A stretch of 12,234 nt of DNA from an uncultured Dysgonomonas sp. (GTDB lineage Bacteria; Bacteroidota; Bacteroidia; Bacteroidales; Dysgonomonadaceae): assembly GCA_945292135.1 (NCBI GenBank), contig CALYRA010000007.1, forward strand, positions 1 through 12,234, in the 5' to 3' direction. Shown piece after piece: positions 1-7,845 of this stretch. The stretch's first letter is position 1. Every line of letters begins with the position of its first letter. The notes under the pieces were generated by a model. That model did not search any database and was not told the DNA's origin. It saw only the letters and a program-made list of their open reading frames with translations. The position numbers and the translations under genes are program-made.

Positions 1-1331
1 CGGTTTGGGTCGCCGAACTCGAAGCCTACCATTACCTGATCGCCTTTTTCGGGGATGAATACCATACCTCGGTTTTTTTGTTTATCGCTTGTCAATCCCG
101 CGCTCGGCGTCATCACTCTCAGCCACGTCTCGCTCGGTCGGTCTGTGGCAAACGGAAAATCGACGCGGATTCGTCCTTGCCCGTCCGGGTCTTCATTGCT
201 GATGACAACGCCTCTTATCGAATCGGCGACAGGCGTGTGTACTTGCGGGACGGGATAATATTTCAAGGCGGCGGGGATGCCTTCAAATTCGCATTTATAC
301 CGCTGGTTCTGGTCGATCACGTGTCTTACTTTTGTTATACGGTACGCGCCGATATCGCTGGCTTCGGGCATATTGGCGGGCATCTTGATGGTCAGTATCC
401 GCCCGATTCTTGGTGAACACGTCTTGGCTGTCCCTTTTACATATACGGTATGGGCCGCATTGGATACTTTTTCTCGGTTTACCATTTCTGTCAATGCTCC
501 TATATCGCTTACTTCTAATAACGCGGGTTTACGGACGGGACGTTTTTCGCCGAAGTCTTTGACTCTTTCGCCGGCGTCTTTGACGTAATCGTTCGCGTTC
601 TCGATATTTGTGGTTGTATCGTGCTTGATCGTATCGTCGCGACCGGGAAGGTATTGGTAGCGGCTAAAGTTATTGGCCTGCAAACGGGAACCGAACTGAA
701 AGCCGGTGATCTCGTAATCGTAGGTTACTGTGATTTCTTTAAAGTCTTTATGTGTCCCGAATACCAGGTCGCGGCCGGTATAATACAGCGTTTCTCCTGT
801 TATGGCGGACAGACGGCGAAGGAATTCCCAGTCGCTTTCGTTATATTGCATCAGGAATTCAACTCGGCCTGTATATACGGGGTTGTTGACATAGGATAGT
901 TGTTTGTTATAGATGCCGCTTACTACGTCTTCGAATACGCGCTTCAAGTCCATTCGGGTAAAGATATCCATTCTTTTGCCTCTTTCCAACAGGACGGTAG
1001 GGCTTTGTCCTTCGAGTACCAGATAGCCGTGTTTGCCTTCGCGTCCTTCGTGATAGACGTTGGTGATGACCCCTCTGAATTCGTAAACGCTGGCGCTGTC
1101 GTCTCCTTGTAACAGGTCGATATCGAGGATTTCCCGGATCAGACGCATATGTTTTGAGGGATCGCCCATGAACCGGTCTTTCATCGTATCATAGTCCATC
1201 GTTATTTTAAAGTGGTGGTGTTCTCCGAAGGCCTGATCGAGTTCCAATGATACGAAGTGATATTCGTCTCCGTTGATATAAACGCGGGCGTTTGTCGCCA
1301 ATTTCTTATCTACTACGTTTTGTGTTGCCAT
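1..1331 (-). CDS. vgrG: VgrG spike protein of T6SSiii, partial (3' end beyond window)
   Basis: Trimeric spike that caps the Hcp tube, punctures the target cell and carries effectors. My reading of the minus strand gives an unbroken frame of 443 codons from ATG at 1331-1329, starting MATQNVVDKKLATNARVYIN and still open at the window edge. Residues about 15-370 resemble the gp27-like VgrG base: ELDQAFGEHHHF and YDTMKDRF near the N-terminus, then YNESDWEFLRRLSAITGE, the usual 'qy.esd..Fl.Rl....G' motif. Residues about 370-443 look like the gp5 OB-fold: GVVISNEDPDGQGRIRVDFP, then PEKGDQVMVGFEFGDPNR, the classic end of the OB domain. The needle and any C-terminal extension are outside. A charged link with a near repeat (VKDAGERVKDFGEK) lies near residues 250-265. 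It follows tssG after 80 bases. No Shine-Dalgarno is seen; the start region is A-rich, usual for Bacteroidota. VgrG identity is sure; the cargo is unknown. Confidence 0.95.
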   Translation of the reverse strand, partial: MATQNVVDKKLATNARVYINGDEYHFVSLELDQAFGEHHHFKITMDYDTMKDRFMGDPSKHMRLIREILDIDLLQGDDSASVYEFRGVITNVYHEGREGKHGYLVLEGQSPTVLLERGKRMDIFTRMDLKRVFEDVVSGIYNKQLSYVNNPVYTGRVEFLMQYNESDWEFLRRLSAITGETLYYTGRDLVFGTHKDFKEITVTYDYEITGFQFGSRLQANNFSRYQYLPGRDDTIKHDTTTNIENANDYVKDAGERVKDFGEKRPVRKPALLEVSDIGALTEMVNREKVSNAAHTVYVKGTAKTCSPRIGRILTIKMPANMPEASDIGAYRITKVRHVIDQNQRYKCEFEGIPAALKYYPVPQVHTPVADSIRGVVISNEDPDGQGRIRVDFPFATDRPSETWLRVMTPSAGLTSDKQKNRGMVFIPEKGDQVMVGFEFGDPN

Positions 1332-1393
1332 ATGCGTTTGGTATTTAGGTTATTTATTATCTTGTTGTTATAGTTTTTTCTTTTTTTTATATT

Positions 1394-1409
1394 TGTCTTG
1401 TTGTCTTGT
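1394..1409. repeat. Two-copy tandem 8-bp repeat between tssG and vgrG
   Basis: TGTCTTGT occurs twice back to back (ACAAGACA twice on the coding strand), just after the tssG stop codon. The rest of this 80-base gap is A-rich on the coding strand and shows no convincing hairpin or terminator, so vgrG is probably co-transcribed with tssG. The repeat is short and may be chance. Confidence 0.4.
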
Positions 1410-1411
1410 TT

Positions 1412-2362
1412 CTATTGTAAGGTCGTATTGATTCCCAGGTAAGCGGTATGGGTTTTGTCTGATAAGCGGAATGCGGTATCGGATTTTATTATTTTGTAGC
1501 CGATATTGTAGTAGCGTTCGAACGGTATGAGCTTATCCGCTAGTTTTATCAATACTTTACTGCTGTTATCGTCGGTCTTAAAAAGACGCATCTTTTCATA
1601 ACTGATCGGACCGATTGTGATATCCAAGTCGAAGTCGTCGCTCTCGGCTTTGTTGCCGAGTACCGAGTTAATTCCTAGCTTCCACTTGCCAAGTGGTACG
1701 CGGTCTGCGGGATCGAGTTCATGGATGGATTTACGTCCTTCTTTTATCGTGACGGGACATTCCAGGATAATATTCATTACTTTCGACATCAGTTCCAGAC
1801 TTGATGATACTTCGGGTATAACCGGGATAATACGGATATAGAGTAAGGCTTGTCTCAGGCTCATATAATGCAGTATATCCCAATGGCTTTCGAATATGGT
1901 ACGCAGGTTATCATAGAAAAAGGCTTTGTCGAATTGTTGTTCGTATTCTTGCGCATGGATCAATATATTGTCTACTGCCATTTCGAAGGGCTGGAAGAAG
2001 CGGCGGGCATAGAATTCTTCCTGCCTTTGGGTTTTGATATCACTGATTATATCTTCTCGGTTGCGTTGTTTATTTTTACTTTCGGTTTGATGTATGATTC
2101 CTTCGGGCAGGGTGTCGTATATACTGTTGCGGTTGGTATAGATATACAGGTACTCGAGCAGGTCATAGCCGGAATATTCCGTCTCCAGCTTATCGATGTC
2201 TTTATAGACATTGCGCTTGTCTCCTTGCCGGCGGATGAGAAGGACTTTATCGCGCTCCCGACCTGAGGCTATTTGTCCGGCGGCTATCGCTTCGCCCTTA
2301 AAGTCGGTTTCGAGCGTATTGAGTTGGAGCGTCTTTTTATTTCCTGTTCCTGTTTTTTCCAT
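1412..2362 (-). CDS. tssG: T6SS baseplate protein TssG
   Basis: Probable TssG, which binds TssF in the baseplate wedge. The call rests on three things. It sits with tssE, tssF and tssK. Its length of 316 aa is near the family's usual 300-350. Its C-terminus, AYLGINTTLQ, fits the TssG ending in which an L-G-W/I-N-T-x-L motif closes the protein. The middle part (about residues 110-260) has an FFQPFE segment and a run GKWKLGINSVLGNKAESDD, as in TssG proteins where 'LG...vlG..v.d' precedes a 'f.i.igp' strand; here DLDITIGPISYEK follows. No signal peptide or membrane segment is seen. The N-terminal 50 residues are charged and do not match a motif I know. The start at 2362 lies 13 bases past the tssK stop, which suggests translational coupling. 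TssG diverges widely between subtypes, so the call leans on context and the C-terminal motif. Confidence 0.85.
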   Translation of the reverse strand: MEKTGTGNKKTLQLNTLETDFKGEAIAAGQIASGRERDKVLLIRRQGDKRNVYKDIDKLETEYSGYDLLEYLYIYTNRNSIYDTLPEGIIHQTESKNKQRNREDIISDIKTQRQEEFYARRFFQPFEMAVDNILIHAQEYEQQFDKAFFYDNLRTIFESHWDILHYMSLRQALLYIRIIPVIPEVSSSLELMSKVMNIILECPVTIKEGRKSIHELDPADRVPLGKWKLGINSVLGNKAESDDFDLDITIGPISYEKMRLFKTDDNSSKVLIKLADKLIPFERYYNIGYKIIKSDTAFRLSDKTHTAYLGINTTLQ

Positions 2363-2375
2363 AATGATCTGTTTG

Positions 2376-3548
2376 TTAATCCAGTATAGTCCAGCCGCCT
2401 TTGTTTTTAGGGCTTTCTACTTGTTGTCTCCTTTCGGAAACGATTATATTGTCTTTGTGTTGTCCGATATATTCCAATGAGCTTAGTTTGAGCCATAACT
2501 CAGACATAAGACGCAGAAAGGATTCTATTCGCAGCATCATCCCGCGAATGCTGTTATGGTCATAGATAAGGCTCAGGGTATCGGATAACAGTTCTTCGAA
2601 TGAACCGGGCGTCACATCGCTCCATTCGTAGAAATACTTCAGCATTTCTTCTTTTTCATGCTTGCCGATAAAATTTATACTTATATAGGTTGTATGTGCC
2701 AGCGTCGAAAAATAGTTGACCAATTCGACTGGTGATAATTCTCGGCCTATATTCCGGTATGGAAAATAGATAGAGGCGATGTAACGCATCATATCTTCGC
2801 ATATTTTGCATATATTTTCGGCGATCGGGTAGTTCTTTTCTCTGTTGCGGACTTTTGATATGATTATTTTCGATGCTCGTTCTATATCGTTCAGGTAGAT
2901 GCCGAAGTGTTCGTAGTATCTTAACAAATCGCTATGGCTGTTAACTGATACGCATGGTGGTATGTAGTTGGTATCGACTTCATAGCGTCCTGTGGTTGAT
3001 TGGCGGATACGTCCTATTACCAGATAAAATTGTCCGAGCTGCTCTTTGTTGATCTCTCCTTGCGCGGTAACGGATAAGCGGTAATTTTCCATTGCGTCGG
3101 GATGGCGCGGCGGCGTCTCTTCTATGTGGGGAATGCCTGTCGGGATACGCTTATAGGGATCAACCGAAAGGATCACGTCCCAGAATCGTGTCCCCCCGGA
3201 AGATGATTGGCTTTTTTCTTGCCGGGATTCTTCAAAATTGTGTACATGGTGCAGATAGTCTCCTTGTGGTGGGTTATAGGATATACGACAGCCGCCACGC
3301 GTCAGGGCATTGCATCGCCTGAGACGGATTTCTACTTTTCCTGTTACGCGTTCGCTGATATCGAATTCGGTCGAATCGCCTTGTGTGCCGATCATCGGCA
3401 ACAAACCGAATGTATAGCTTGTCAGGCGCATAGCCTGACTATCGCATAGGCGGTCTATAAAATAATCTTCCAGCTGACGCAGATTACCGAAGCGGACATC
3501 CATCCCTTCTTCCCAGTTTACTAATCTATGATGGTTGTTTGTATCCAT
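2376..3548 (-). CDS. tssK: T6SS baseplate protein TssK
   Basis: TssK trimers join the baseplate wedges (TssF/TssG) to the membrane complex. The N-terminus carries the family signature: LVNWEEGMDV at residues 9-18 followed by a helix NLRQLEDYFIDRL, matching the usual 'v.W.eGM...p.hfq..d.' start. The central part (about 150-215) has RIPTGIPHIEE and LGQFYLVIGRIRQ, then a proline-cysteine segment NYIPPCVSV, a hallmark position of TssK ('yiPp.l...'). The rest is mostly helical (about 225-360), as in the family's middle and C-terminal domains. At 390 aa it is somewhat shorter than the roughly 445 aa of proteobacterial TssK, as I would expect for this subtype. The gap to tssN is 48 bases. The C-terminus has NKGGWTILD, echoing NKGGF near the end of the neighbouring TssF; this may be chance. 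Confidence 0.93.
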   Translation of the reverse strand: MDTNNHHRLVNWEEGMDVRFGNLRQLEDYFIDRLCDSQAMRLTSYTFGLLPMIGTQGDSTEFDISERVTGKVEIRLRRCNALTRGGCRISYNPPQGDYLHHVHNFEESRQEKSQSSSGGTRFWDVILSVDPYKRIPTGIPHIEETPPRHPDAMENYRLSVTAQGEINKEQLGQFYLVIGRIRQSTTGRYEVDTNYIPPCVSVNSHSDLLRYYEHFGIYLNDIERASKIIISKVRNREKNYPIAENICKICEDMMRYIASIYFPYRNIGRELSPVELVNYFSTLAHTTYISINFIGKHEKEEMLKYFYEWSDVTPGSFEELLSDTLSLIYDHNSIRGMMLRIESFLRLMSELWLKLSSLEYIGQHKDNIIVSERRQQVESPKNKGGWTILD

Positions 3549-3596
3549 TCGTTTTTTCTTTTATATATCGTTATTGTTTATTGCTATATTTTCTGA

Positions 3597-4502
3597 TTAA
3601 TCTTCTTCTGCCGCGTATTCTTGTCTTGTATATTCCCGCGTGGCATATTCTTCATATTTGGTTCGTTTGGCTACAACGACATTCTTATCTCTGATCTTAT
3701 TTTTCGCAAATGTAAGTTCCGGATCGATGTATCGTTTTTGTCCTAATATGGAACTGCTTGCGTAAAAAATCCAGCCGTATGAATTTTCATAATCGCTAGA
3801 TGCGATCGGCGATTGGGGAGACCTCTTATTATAATCGTCTATAAAGACTTTAAACCAGATACCGAAAGGAATGTCTTCGGATGCTTTAGCTTTTATATTC
3901 AATGGCTGAATATCATCTACTTGTTTAAACAGTTCTAATTCGACAACTATTATTTTATTATGGTCGAATGCGTCGGCGTTTATTTCCTGCGTTTCATCTT
4001 CATACGACCACAGTTTATAAACTTCCAACGGTATAGCCATAAACGACCGGTAGGTTTTCCTGAACAGTGTAGGGAATATAAAGGTTAATGTACAGGTACA
4101 TGCCCATAATCCGTATTGGAGTTCGTTGCACAGGTTAAAGATAAGGGTGAAAAGCGCGGAGCTTATTAATAAGACTATAAACACGCTAAGGAATTCTATG
4201 TAATAGGGTTTTTCTTCTATCCCCTTTATGAATTTTTCCAACAAATTCAAAAAGTAATAACCGACTATCAGGTATAATGCTTCCAAAATGATATAGGCAT
4301 AGGGCATAAACCAGTAGTCGATAAGGCCGAACAATGCGGGTAAGGCCAATGCGATACTGGTAAGAAGAAAGAAAAAAATCGTTTTCTTATCGGAAACTAT
4401 CTTGTTCTTTTTGGCTATAATAGCCGCAACTATTCCCAATAGAATACCTATCAGAGGCAGAAATATATACGGCAAAAATATTTCGGTAAAAAATATATCC
4501 AT
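3597..4502 (-). CDS. tssN: T6SSiii inner-membrane protein TssN
   Basis: TssN is a polytopic membrane protein found in the Bacteroidota subtype of T6SS, where the TssJ/L/M complex of other subtypes is absent. It is thought to help form the membrane anchor. The first half shows five likely transmembrane helices at about residues 7-29, 41-62, 67-90, 102-126 and 129-150, with charged loops between. The second half (about 155-301) is soluble and ends in a charged tail rich in Tyr, Arg and Glu (TREYTRQEYAAEED). Length (301 aa), five helices followed by a soluble domain, and position between baseplate genes all fit TssN. The stop-to-start gap from tssF is only 3 bases, so translation is likely coupled. 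Base composition is more AT-rich than vgrG or tssC, as often seen for membrane genes. The part played by the soluble domain is not known from sequence. Confidence 0.9.
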   Translation of the reverse strand: MDIFFTEIFLPYIFLPLIGILLGIVAAIIAKKNKIVSDKKTIFFFLLTSIALALPALFGLIDYWFMPYAYIILEALYLIVGYYFLNLLEKFIKGIEEKPYYIEFLSVFIVLLISSALFTLIFNLCNELQYGLWACTCTLTFIFPTLFRKTYRSFMAIPLEVYKLWSYEDETQEINADAFDHNKIIVVELELFKQVDDIQPLNIKAKASEDIPFGIWFKVFIDDYNKRSPQSPIASSDYENSYGWIFYASSSILGQKRYIDPELTFAKNKIRDKNVVVAKRTKYEEYATREYTRQEYAAEED

Positions 4503-4505
4503 TTT

Positions 4506-6347
4506 TCAGTTTAATTTTTCATCTATAAATACACGGTAACGAAAGGTTACAGGGGAATGATCCGCTAATTCCTTACGGAAATAATCTTCCGCATTCTTAT
4601 TTAAGGTTCCTTTCAATTCTTTTTTTGGTCGCAGATAAATATCTTTTGTCCGGACAAAGCCTCCCTTATTTTCCGGGGCTTCTATTATCCCTTTACGGAC
4701 TTGAACTCCTGAAATGGTGTCCCGAAAATGTTCAAGACTGAAGTGTTCTATGTCCTTATCGGTGATCAGCAGCTTATGGTCGGTCAGCGTATTCTTATAC
4801 TGAACATATCCGGCTGCCCGATCGGGGGTACGCAAACCTTGTTTATAATCGGTAATGACTGCTGTCGTGGATTGGATAGGATGGTCGGCCTGTAATATCT
4901 GTCCGTTACGCATATACCGCATGGCATCGTTATCGCAAACCCAGTATTCGACAAAATAAATTTCCGTCTCGGTTTGCTGGTCGAGCATCAGGTAATGTTT
5001 CGGTTCGTAGTGATCGGATGTTTCGTTCGCCGTATTCTTTAATTCCCTCAGTAATTTATTACTTTCCATTTGTATTTGTTTCAAATCCGCTTTTACTTCT
5101 TTTTTATTCCGAAAGAAGGTAGATACGGAATAATCCAGCTCGGAGGTGATACCTCGAAGGTAATCGTTTGCCTCTCTCATATCTAGCCTTTCCAAGCCGC
5201 CCTGACGAAGGGTGTAAATTCCGCTACGGCCGATAGCCGTATTGTGTCCGTCATAGTTAACCGATGGAAAATCATAATACGTCCTTTCCATGGTGTCGGA
5301 TACAGAACTGACAGAGATAAACGATTCGTTCTCTTTTGTCGGTAAAGCTATTACGGGTATGCCGCGTTCTACTTCCTCGGTCTTTTTTACCAATCGTTTG
5401 TTTACTGCGGGAAATGAATTGATACCGATTTGTATGTTCTGAAGGTTTTCGGATTTTATACTTTGAGGAAAAGTGATCTCGATCCATAGCAACGATTTTT
5501 GAAAATCATTCGCTATGGCTTCTCCGAAGATTTCTTTTAATTTTTTTGGAAAAAAGGTCTTTTGTCCTGTTATATCGAACGGAGCTTTTACTGTCAGAAA
5601 ATGTGATTTGTACTCATTCTGAACGTTTTTATTGATTCTAACCGACGTATCAAACGATGCGAACAGTTCTTCTGTGGGATTGTCATATTTTTCTTTCTCT
5701 GCATATATACCTGTAAATAAAGGCAGGGAAACATTATTTATTTTCCAATTGCTGAATGAAAATTGTTCTGTTTCCGTTTTTTTGTTATAACTTCCTTTGA
5801 TATCTACAAAAAAAGACAATCCTTCTATATCTTGTATGGAATCGTCAAGTTCTATTCCGATATAAACCGTGTGGCTGCCTAATGTACTGCCGCTCTTGCC
5901 GCGGCTATGAAGCATACGGTTTTGCCTGTTTTGGGCAAAAATAGAACCTCCTTGTACCAGATAGCGTACTGATCCGTTATAGAGACGGGTATTAACGGCG
6001 GGATAAAAGGTAAGTATTTTATCCTGCGTATTTGTATAGAACTTGGTTTTAGTGGTAATGTTCAAGACTGGTTCTACCGGGCAAGCTGCTAGTATTCCAT
6101 ATGCTGGCTGTGGTAATATGCCGTTATCGGATATTAACATTCTGCACAGTTTATCGAGTATACGGTCTTCCATATGCCCAACTTCACCGGATACTTTGTA
6201 GATTTCTTCGCCCAGCGATTCGATAAAAAGCCGCTTAACGAGATCGAGCAACTCGGAACGCCCCTCTCCGTAATACATGACGGCATAACTGAGCATCCTT
6301 TCCAAAATGACTTCTTTGCTATAATGGTACGTATAAATATCCTGCAT
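4506..6347 (-). CDS. tssF: T6SS baseplate protein TssF
   Basis: TssF is the large baseplate wedge protein, in complex with TssG and contacting TssE and the spike. Its 613 aa matches the family's usual 580-630. The N-terminal domain opens with a helical stretch (YYGEGRSELLDLVKRLFIES, then DRILDKLCRM) as in TssF, followed by PQPAYGILAACPVEP at residues 79-93, the family's 'P.pa..il...P' signature. After this come beta-rich repeats, including FYTNTQDKILTFYPAVNTRL and the ELDDSIQDIEGLSFFVDIKG element, where a 'l.f.l.g' strand is usual. The C-terminus ends in FRYRVFIDEKLN. No signal peptide or membrane helix is present. The gap from tssE is 22 bases. A smaller frame inside it (5272-5487, same strand) is a shadow. 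The protein is Lys- and Asn-rich compared with vgrG, fitting fast divergence of this gene. Confidence 0.92.
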   Translation of the reverse strand: MQDIYTYHYSKEVILERMLSYAVMYYGEGRSELLDLVKRLFIESLGEEIYKVSGEVGHMEDRILDKLCRMLISDNGILPQPAYGILAACPVEPVLNITTKTKFYTNTQDKILTFYPAVNTRLYNGSVRYLVQGGSIFAQNRQNRMLHSRGKSGSTLGSHTVYIGIELDDSIQDIEGLSFFVDIKGSYNKKTETEQFSFSNWKINNVSLPLFTGIYAEKEKYDNPTEELFASFDTSVRINKNVQNEYKSHFLTVKAPFDITGQKTFFPKKLKEIFGEAIANDFQKSLLWIEITFPQSIKSENLQNIQIGINSFPAVNKRLVKKTEEVERGIPVIALPTKENESFISVSSVSDTMERTYYDFPSVNYDGHNTAIGRSGIYTLRQGGLERLDMREANDYLRGITSELDYSVSTFFRNKKEVKADLKQIQMESNKLLRELKNTANETSDHYEPKHYLMLDQQTETEIYFVEYWVCDNDAMRYMRNGQILQADHPIQSTTAVITDYKQGLRTPDRAAGYVQYKNTLTDHKLLITDKDIEHFSLEHFRDTISGVQVRKGIIEAPENKGGFVRTKDIYLRPKKELKGTLNKNAEDYFRKELADHSPVTFRYRVFIDEKLN

Positions 6348-6369
6348 GTTTTATGTCGCTGTCCTGTTT

Positions 6370-6813
6370 TTATTCTGTTGTTAATGGTCCCAGATAAAGG
6401 GTATATTTAAACTGGCAGCGGCTGTTGGTCGATATTGTTTCCCCGTCAACCAACACGATTACTTTCTTTTTTATAGCCGTTGTTTTCAACATCCGGTCTT
6501 CACGAGCGACCTCCATGATCTGAAGTGTGATGGTTATATGCTGAAGTCTCGGCTCAAATTTTATGATCGCCTCTTCTATATATCTTTTAAAGTCTTCTTC
6601 CCATTTCTGACGTGAGACGACAAGTTCGAAATCCATATCCCAGATACGGCAACCGTAATTCTTATTGAATTTATGTTCGCCGGGGCAGGTCGTGAGGAGG
6701 AGTTCAATATGCTGGTCGATGCTCTCCAGTTCACTGCACATACGCATCTGGCTGCCTTCTTCATTGAAGAGCGAATCGAAGCGTATCGGTAATTTGTAGA
6801 AACTGTTATTCAT
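6370..6813 (-). CDS. tssE: T6SS baseplate protein TssE (gp25-like)
   Basis: TssE is the gp25-like baseplate subunit that nucleates sheath polymerisation. At 147 aa it is of usual length. The gp25 signature is visible: SIDQHIELLLTTCPGEHKFN at residues 31-50, with the conserved PGE (44-46) and then YGCRIWDMDFEL (53-64). The 'EPRL' element conserved in gp25/TssE (E-P-R in the sheath-like handshake helix) is present as FEPRLQHITI at about 100-109. The start at 6813 is placed just ahead of the conserved part; no purine-rich Shine-Dalgarno is visible, and the bases ahead of it are a TAATA tandem repeat (see separate entry). It lies between the unknown 169-aa gene and tssF. Confidence 0.92.
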   Translation of the reverse strand: MNNSFYKLPIRFDSLFNEEGSQMRMCSELESIDQHIELLLTTCPGEHKFNKNYGCRIWDMDFELVVSRQKWEEDFKRYIEEAIIKFEPRLQHITITLQIMEVAREDRMLKTTAIKKKVIVLVDGETISTNSRCQFKYTLYLGPLTTE

Positions 6814-6815
6814 CG

Positions 6816-6840
6816 TATTATATTACATTATATTATATTA
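6816..6840. repeat. Five tandem TATTA pentamers ahead of tssE
   Basis: Five back-to-back pentamers, four TATTA and one CATTA, fill the gap between the unknown gene and tssE, ending 2 bases before the tssE start codon. On the coding strand they read TAATA and form the A/T-rich start region. The variant unit creates an ATG directly followed by TAA, a start-stop pair. Change in copy number would alter the leader length but not the tssE reading frame. Whether it varies is unknown. Confidence 0.7.
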
Positions 6841-6848
6841 GTAACAAA

Positions 6849-7358
6849 TTAGTGTTTACGGGAAACGGAATTAAGCGGACTGGTATCGATACGGCTCACA
6901 CGCCTCTCTTTTCTTAAAATTGTACTTCTGTTATTCCTTTTGGATGCTGAGATTTCCATCTGTTTCGAATCATATATTTTTGTTCTGAAGATCGTTATCG
7001 GATCATTGTTAGTTATTTTAAGATAATAAATTTGTTCTTCGTATGCGCCTCGCAATCTGCAGTCGCCGACCACAGCCAAATGGGTATAGATTTTGTATTT
7101 GTTATTATACTTGTTTGTCTGCCGCTCTTCTAACGGATACATGTCTAATAGTTGTAACCCGATGGAAAGTTGTTGTCTGTTTTGTTGTAATTCATCCTTA
7201 TATTCGTTTGTTTTTTTAGTGATAAAACATCCTTTGTCTGTCATACCGTCAGGGTATATTATCGCTTGCCGCACCAATCCCCAACCATCTACTATACCTG
7301 TTACCCATATACCAAGTTTCAGATAGAGATAAAATTCTTGTAAGGTATAACTGTTCAT
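6849..7358 (-). CDS. Unknown protein within T6SSiii operon (169 aa)
   Basis: I do not recognise this family. The 169-aa product has no signal peptide and no clear membrane helix. The N-terminal 45 residues are aromatic and mixed hydrophobic (YTLQEFYLYLKLGIWVTGIV, then an IIYPDGMTDKG turn). The middle is Gln/Asn/Lys-rich and helical (about 50-85), followed by beta-like stretches (KIYTHLAVVGDCRL, QIYYLKITN, PITIFRTKIY). The last 30 residues are strongly basic (KRNNRSTILRKERRVSR). It is co-directional, with gaps of 23 bases upstream and 35 downstream, so it is almost surely co-transcribed with the baseplate genes. Position between an Hcp paralogue and tssE suggests an accessory baseplate, tube or spike-assembly part, but that is inference from place only. 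An effector or adaptor role is also possible. Confidence 0.75.
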   Translation of the reverse strand: MNSYTLQEFYLYLKLGIWVTGIVDGWGLVRQAIIYPDGMTDKGCFITKKTNEYKDELQQNRQQLSIGLQLLDMYPLEERQTNKYNNKYKIYTHLAVVGDCRLRGAYEEQIYYLKITNNDPITIFRTKIYDSKQMEISASKRNNRSTILRKERRVSRIDTSPLNSVSRKH

Positions 7359-7381
7359 TATTTATTGTCTCTTTTTCTTGT

Positions 7382-7831
7382 TCAACTGTTCCACCTACTT
7401 ACATATTCTTCACTTCCTGCCCTGATTATATGGGGTGAAATGATGATTGTGGTCAGCAAACCGGCGCCTTGCGGGTTCATTGTCTGCTGGTAACTGATGC
7501 AATAGGCTTCTCTGAACTCGAGTTGAAATGCGGCGCCTTCGGTGATCTTATCCCCATTGAGATAGAATGTTATCTGACCGTCCTGTTTTTCAAAGGTGTT
7601 CATCATCCACGCTGTAAGCCATTCGCCGGGTTCTTCGCTAATGGTAAGGGTTATCAGTCCGCCATAGGTGTCGCCGGCGGGCTTATTCCGGTCATCTAAG
7701 TCTTGCCGAAATTCCAAATCAAATTCTTCGAGGATATATTCTTTGCCTCTGAAACCAAGTCGTACGATCATTGCCGGCTCTTTCTTTCCGAAGAATAGTT
7801 TTCCTTTACGAAGCCTGTCGAAAAAGCCCAT
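7382..7831 (-). CDS. Divergent Hcp (TssD) paralogue with basic N-terminal extension
   Basis: Hcp-like tube protein, 149 aa. From about residue 21 it lines up by eye with the 131-aa Hcp of this locus: FRGKEYILEEFDLEFRQDLD matches FGGKEFDVLDCSYNLKRDID; NKPAGDTYGGLITL (49-62) matches GRPASNIYGGEVTV; then a helix ending in F, a 'GQITF' strand, an acidic link, 'FREAYCISY', and a last strand ISPHIIRAG ending in SRW where Hcp has QNW. It differs by a 20-residue N-terminal extension (MGFFDRLRKGKLFFGKKEPA), basic and amphipathic, absent from the short Hcp. It is spaced 14 bases from the next Hcp-like gene upstream. Hcp forms hexameric rings stacked in the sheath; a variant with an extension could make a special ring at the tube tip or base, or carry cargo, but this is inference. 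Confidence 0.85.
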   Translation of the reverse strand: MGFFDRLRKGKLFFGKKEPAMIVRLGFRGKEYILEEFDLEFRQDLDDRNKPAGDTYGGLITLTISEEPGEWLTAWMMNTFEKQDGQITFYLNGDKITEGAAFQLEFREAYCISYQQTMNPQGAGLLTTIIISPHIIRAGSEEYVSRWNS

Positions 7832-7845
7832 TTTTTTATTGGTTT

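Noticed and set aside
55..1112. Several plus-strand frames of 67-112 codons over the vgrG region.
   Set aside because: They lie opposite an unbroken vgrG frame with clear spike motifs; they are shadows of its codon use.
1617..2480. Plus-strand frames of 74-138 codons opposite tssG and the end of tssK.
   Set aside because: Antisense shadows; the minus-strand proteins fit T6SS families and operon spacing.
5272..5487. A 71-codon minus-strand frame inside tssF, basic in make-up.
   Set aside because: Wholly inside tssF in another frame, with no start signal; shadow.
6576..6764. A 62-codon minus-strand frame inside tssE.
   Set aside because: Other frame of tssE, whose gp25 motifs are clear.
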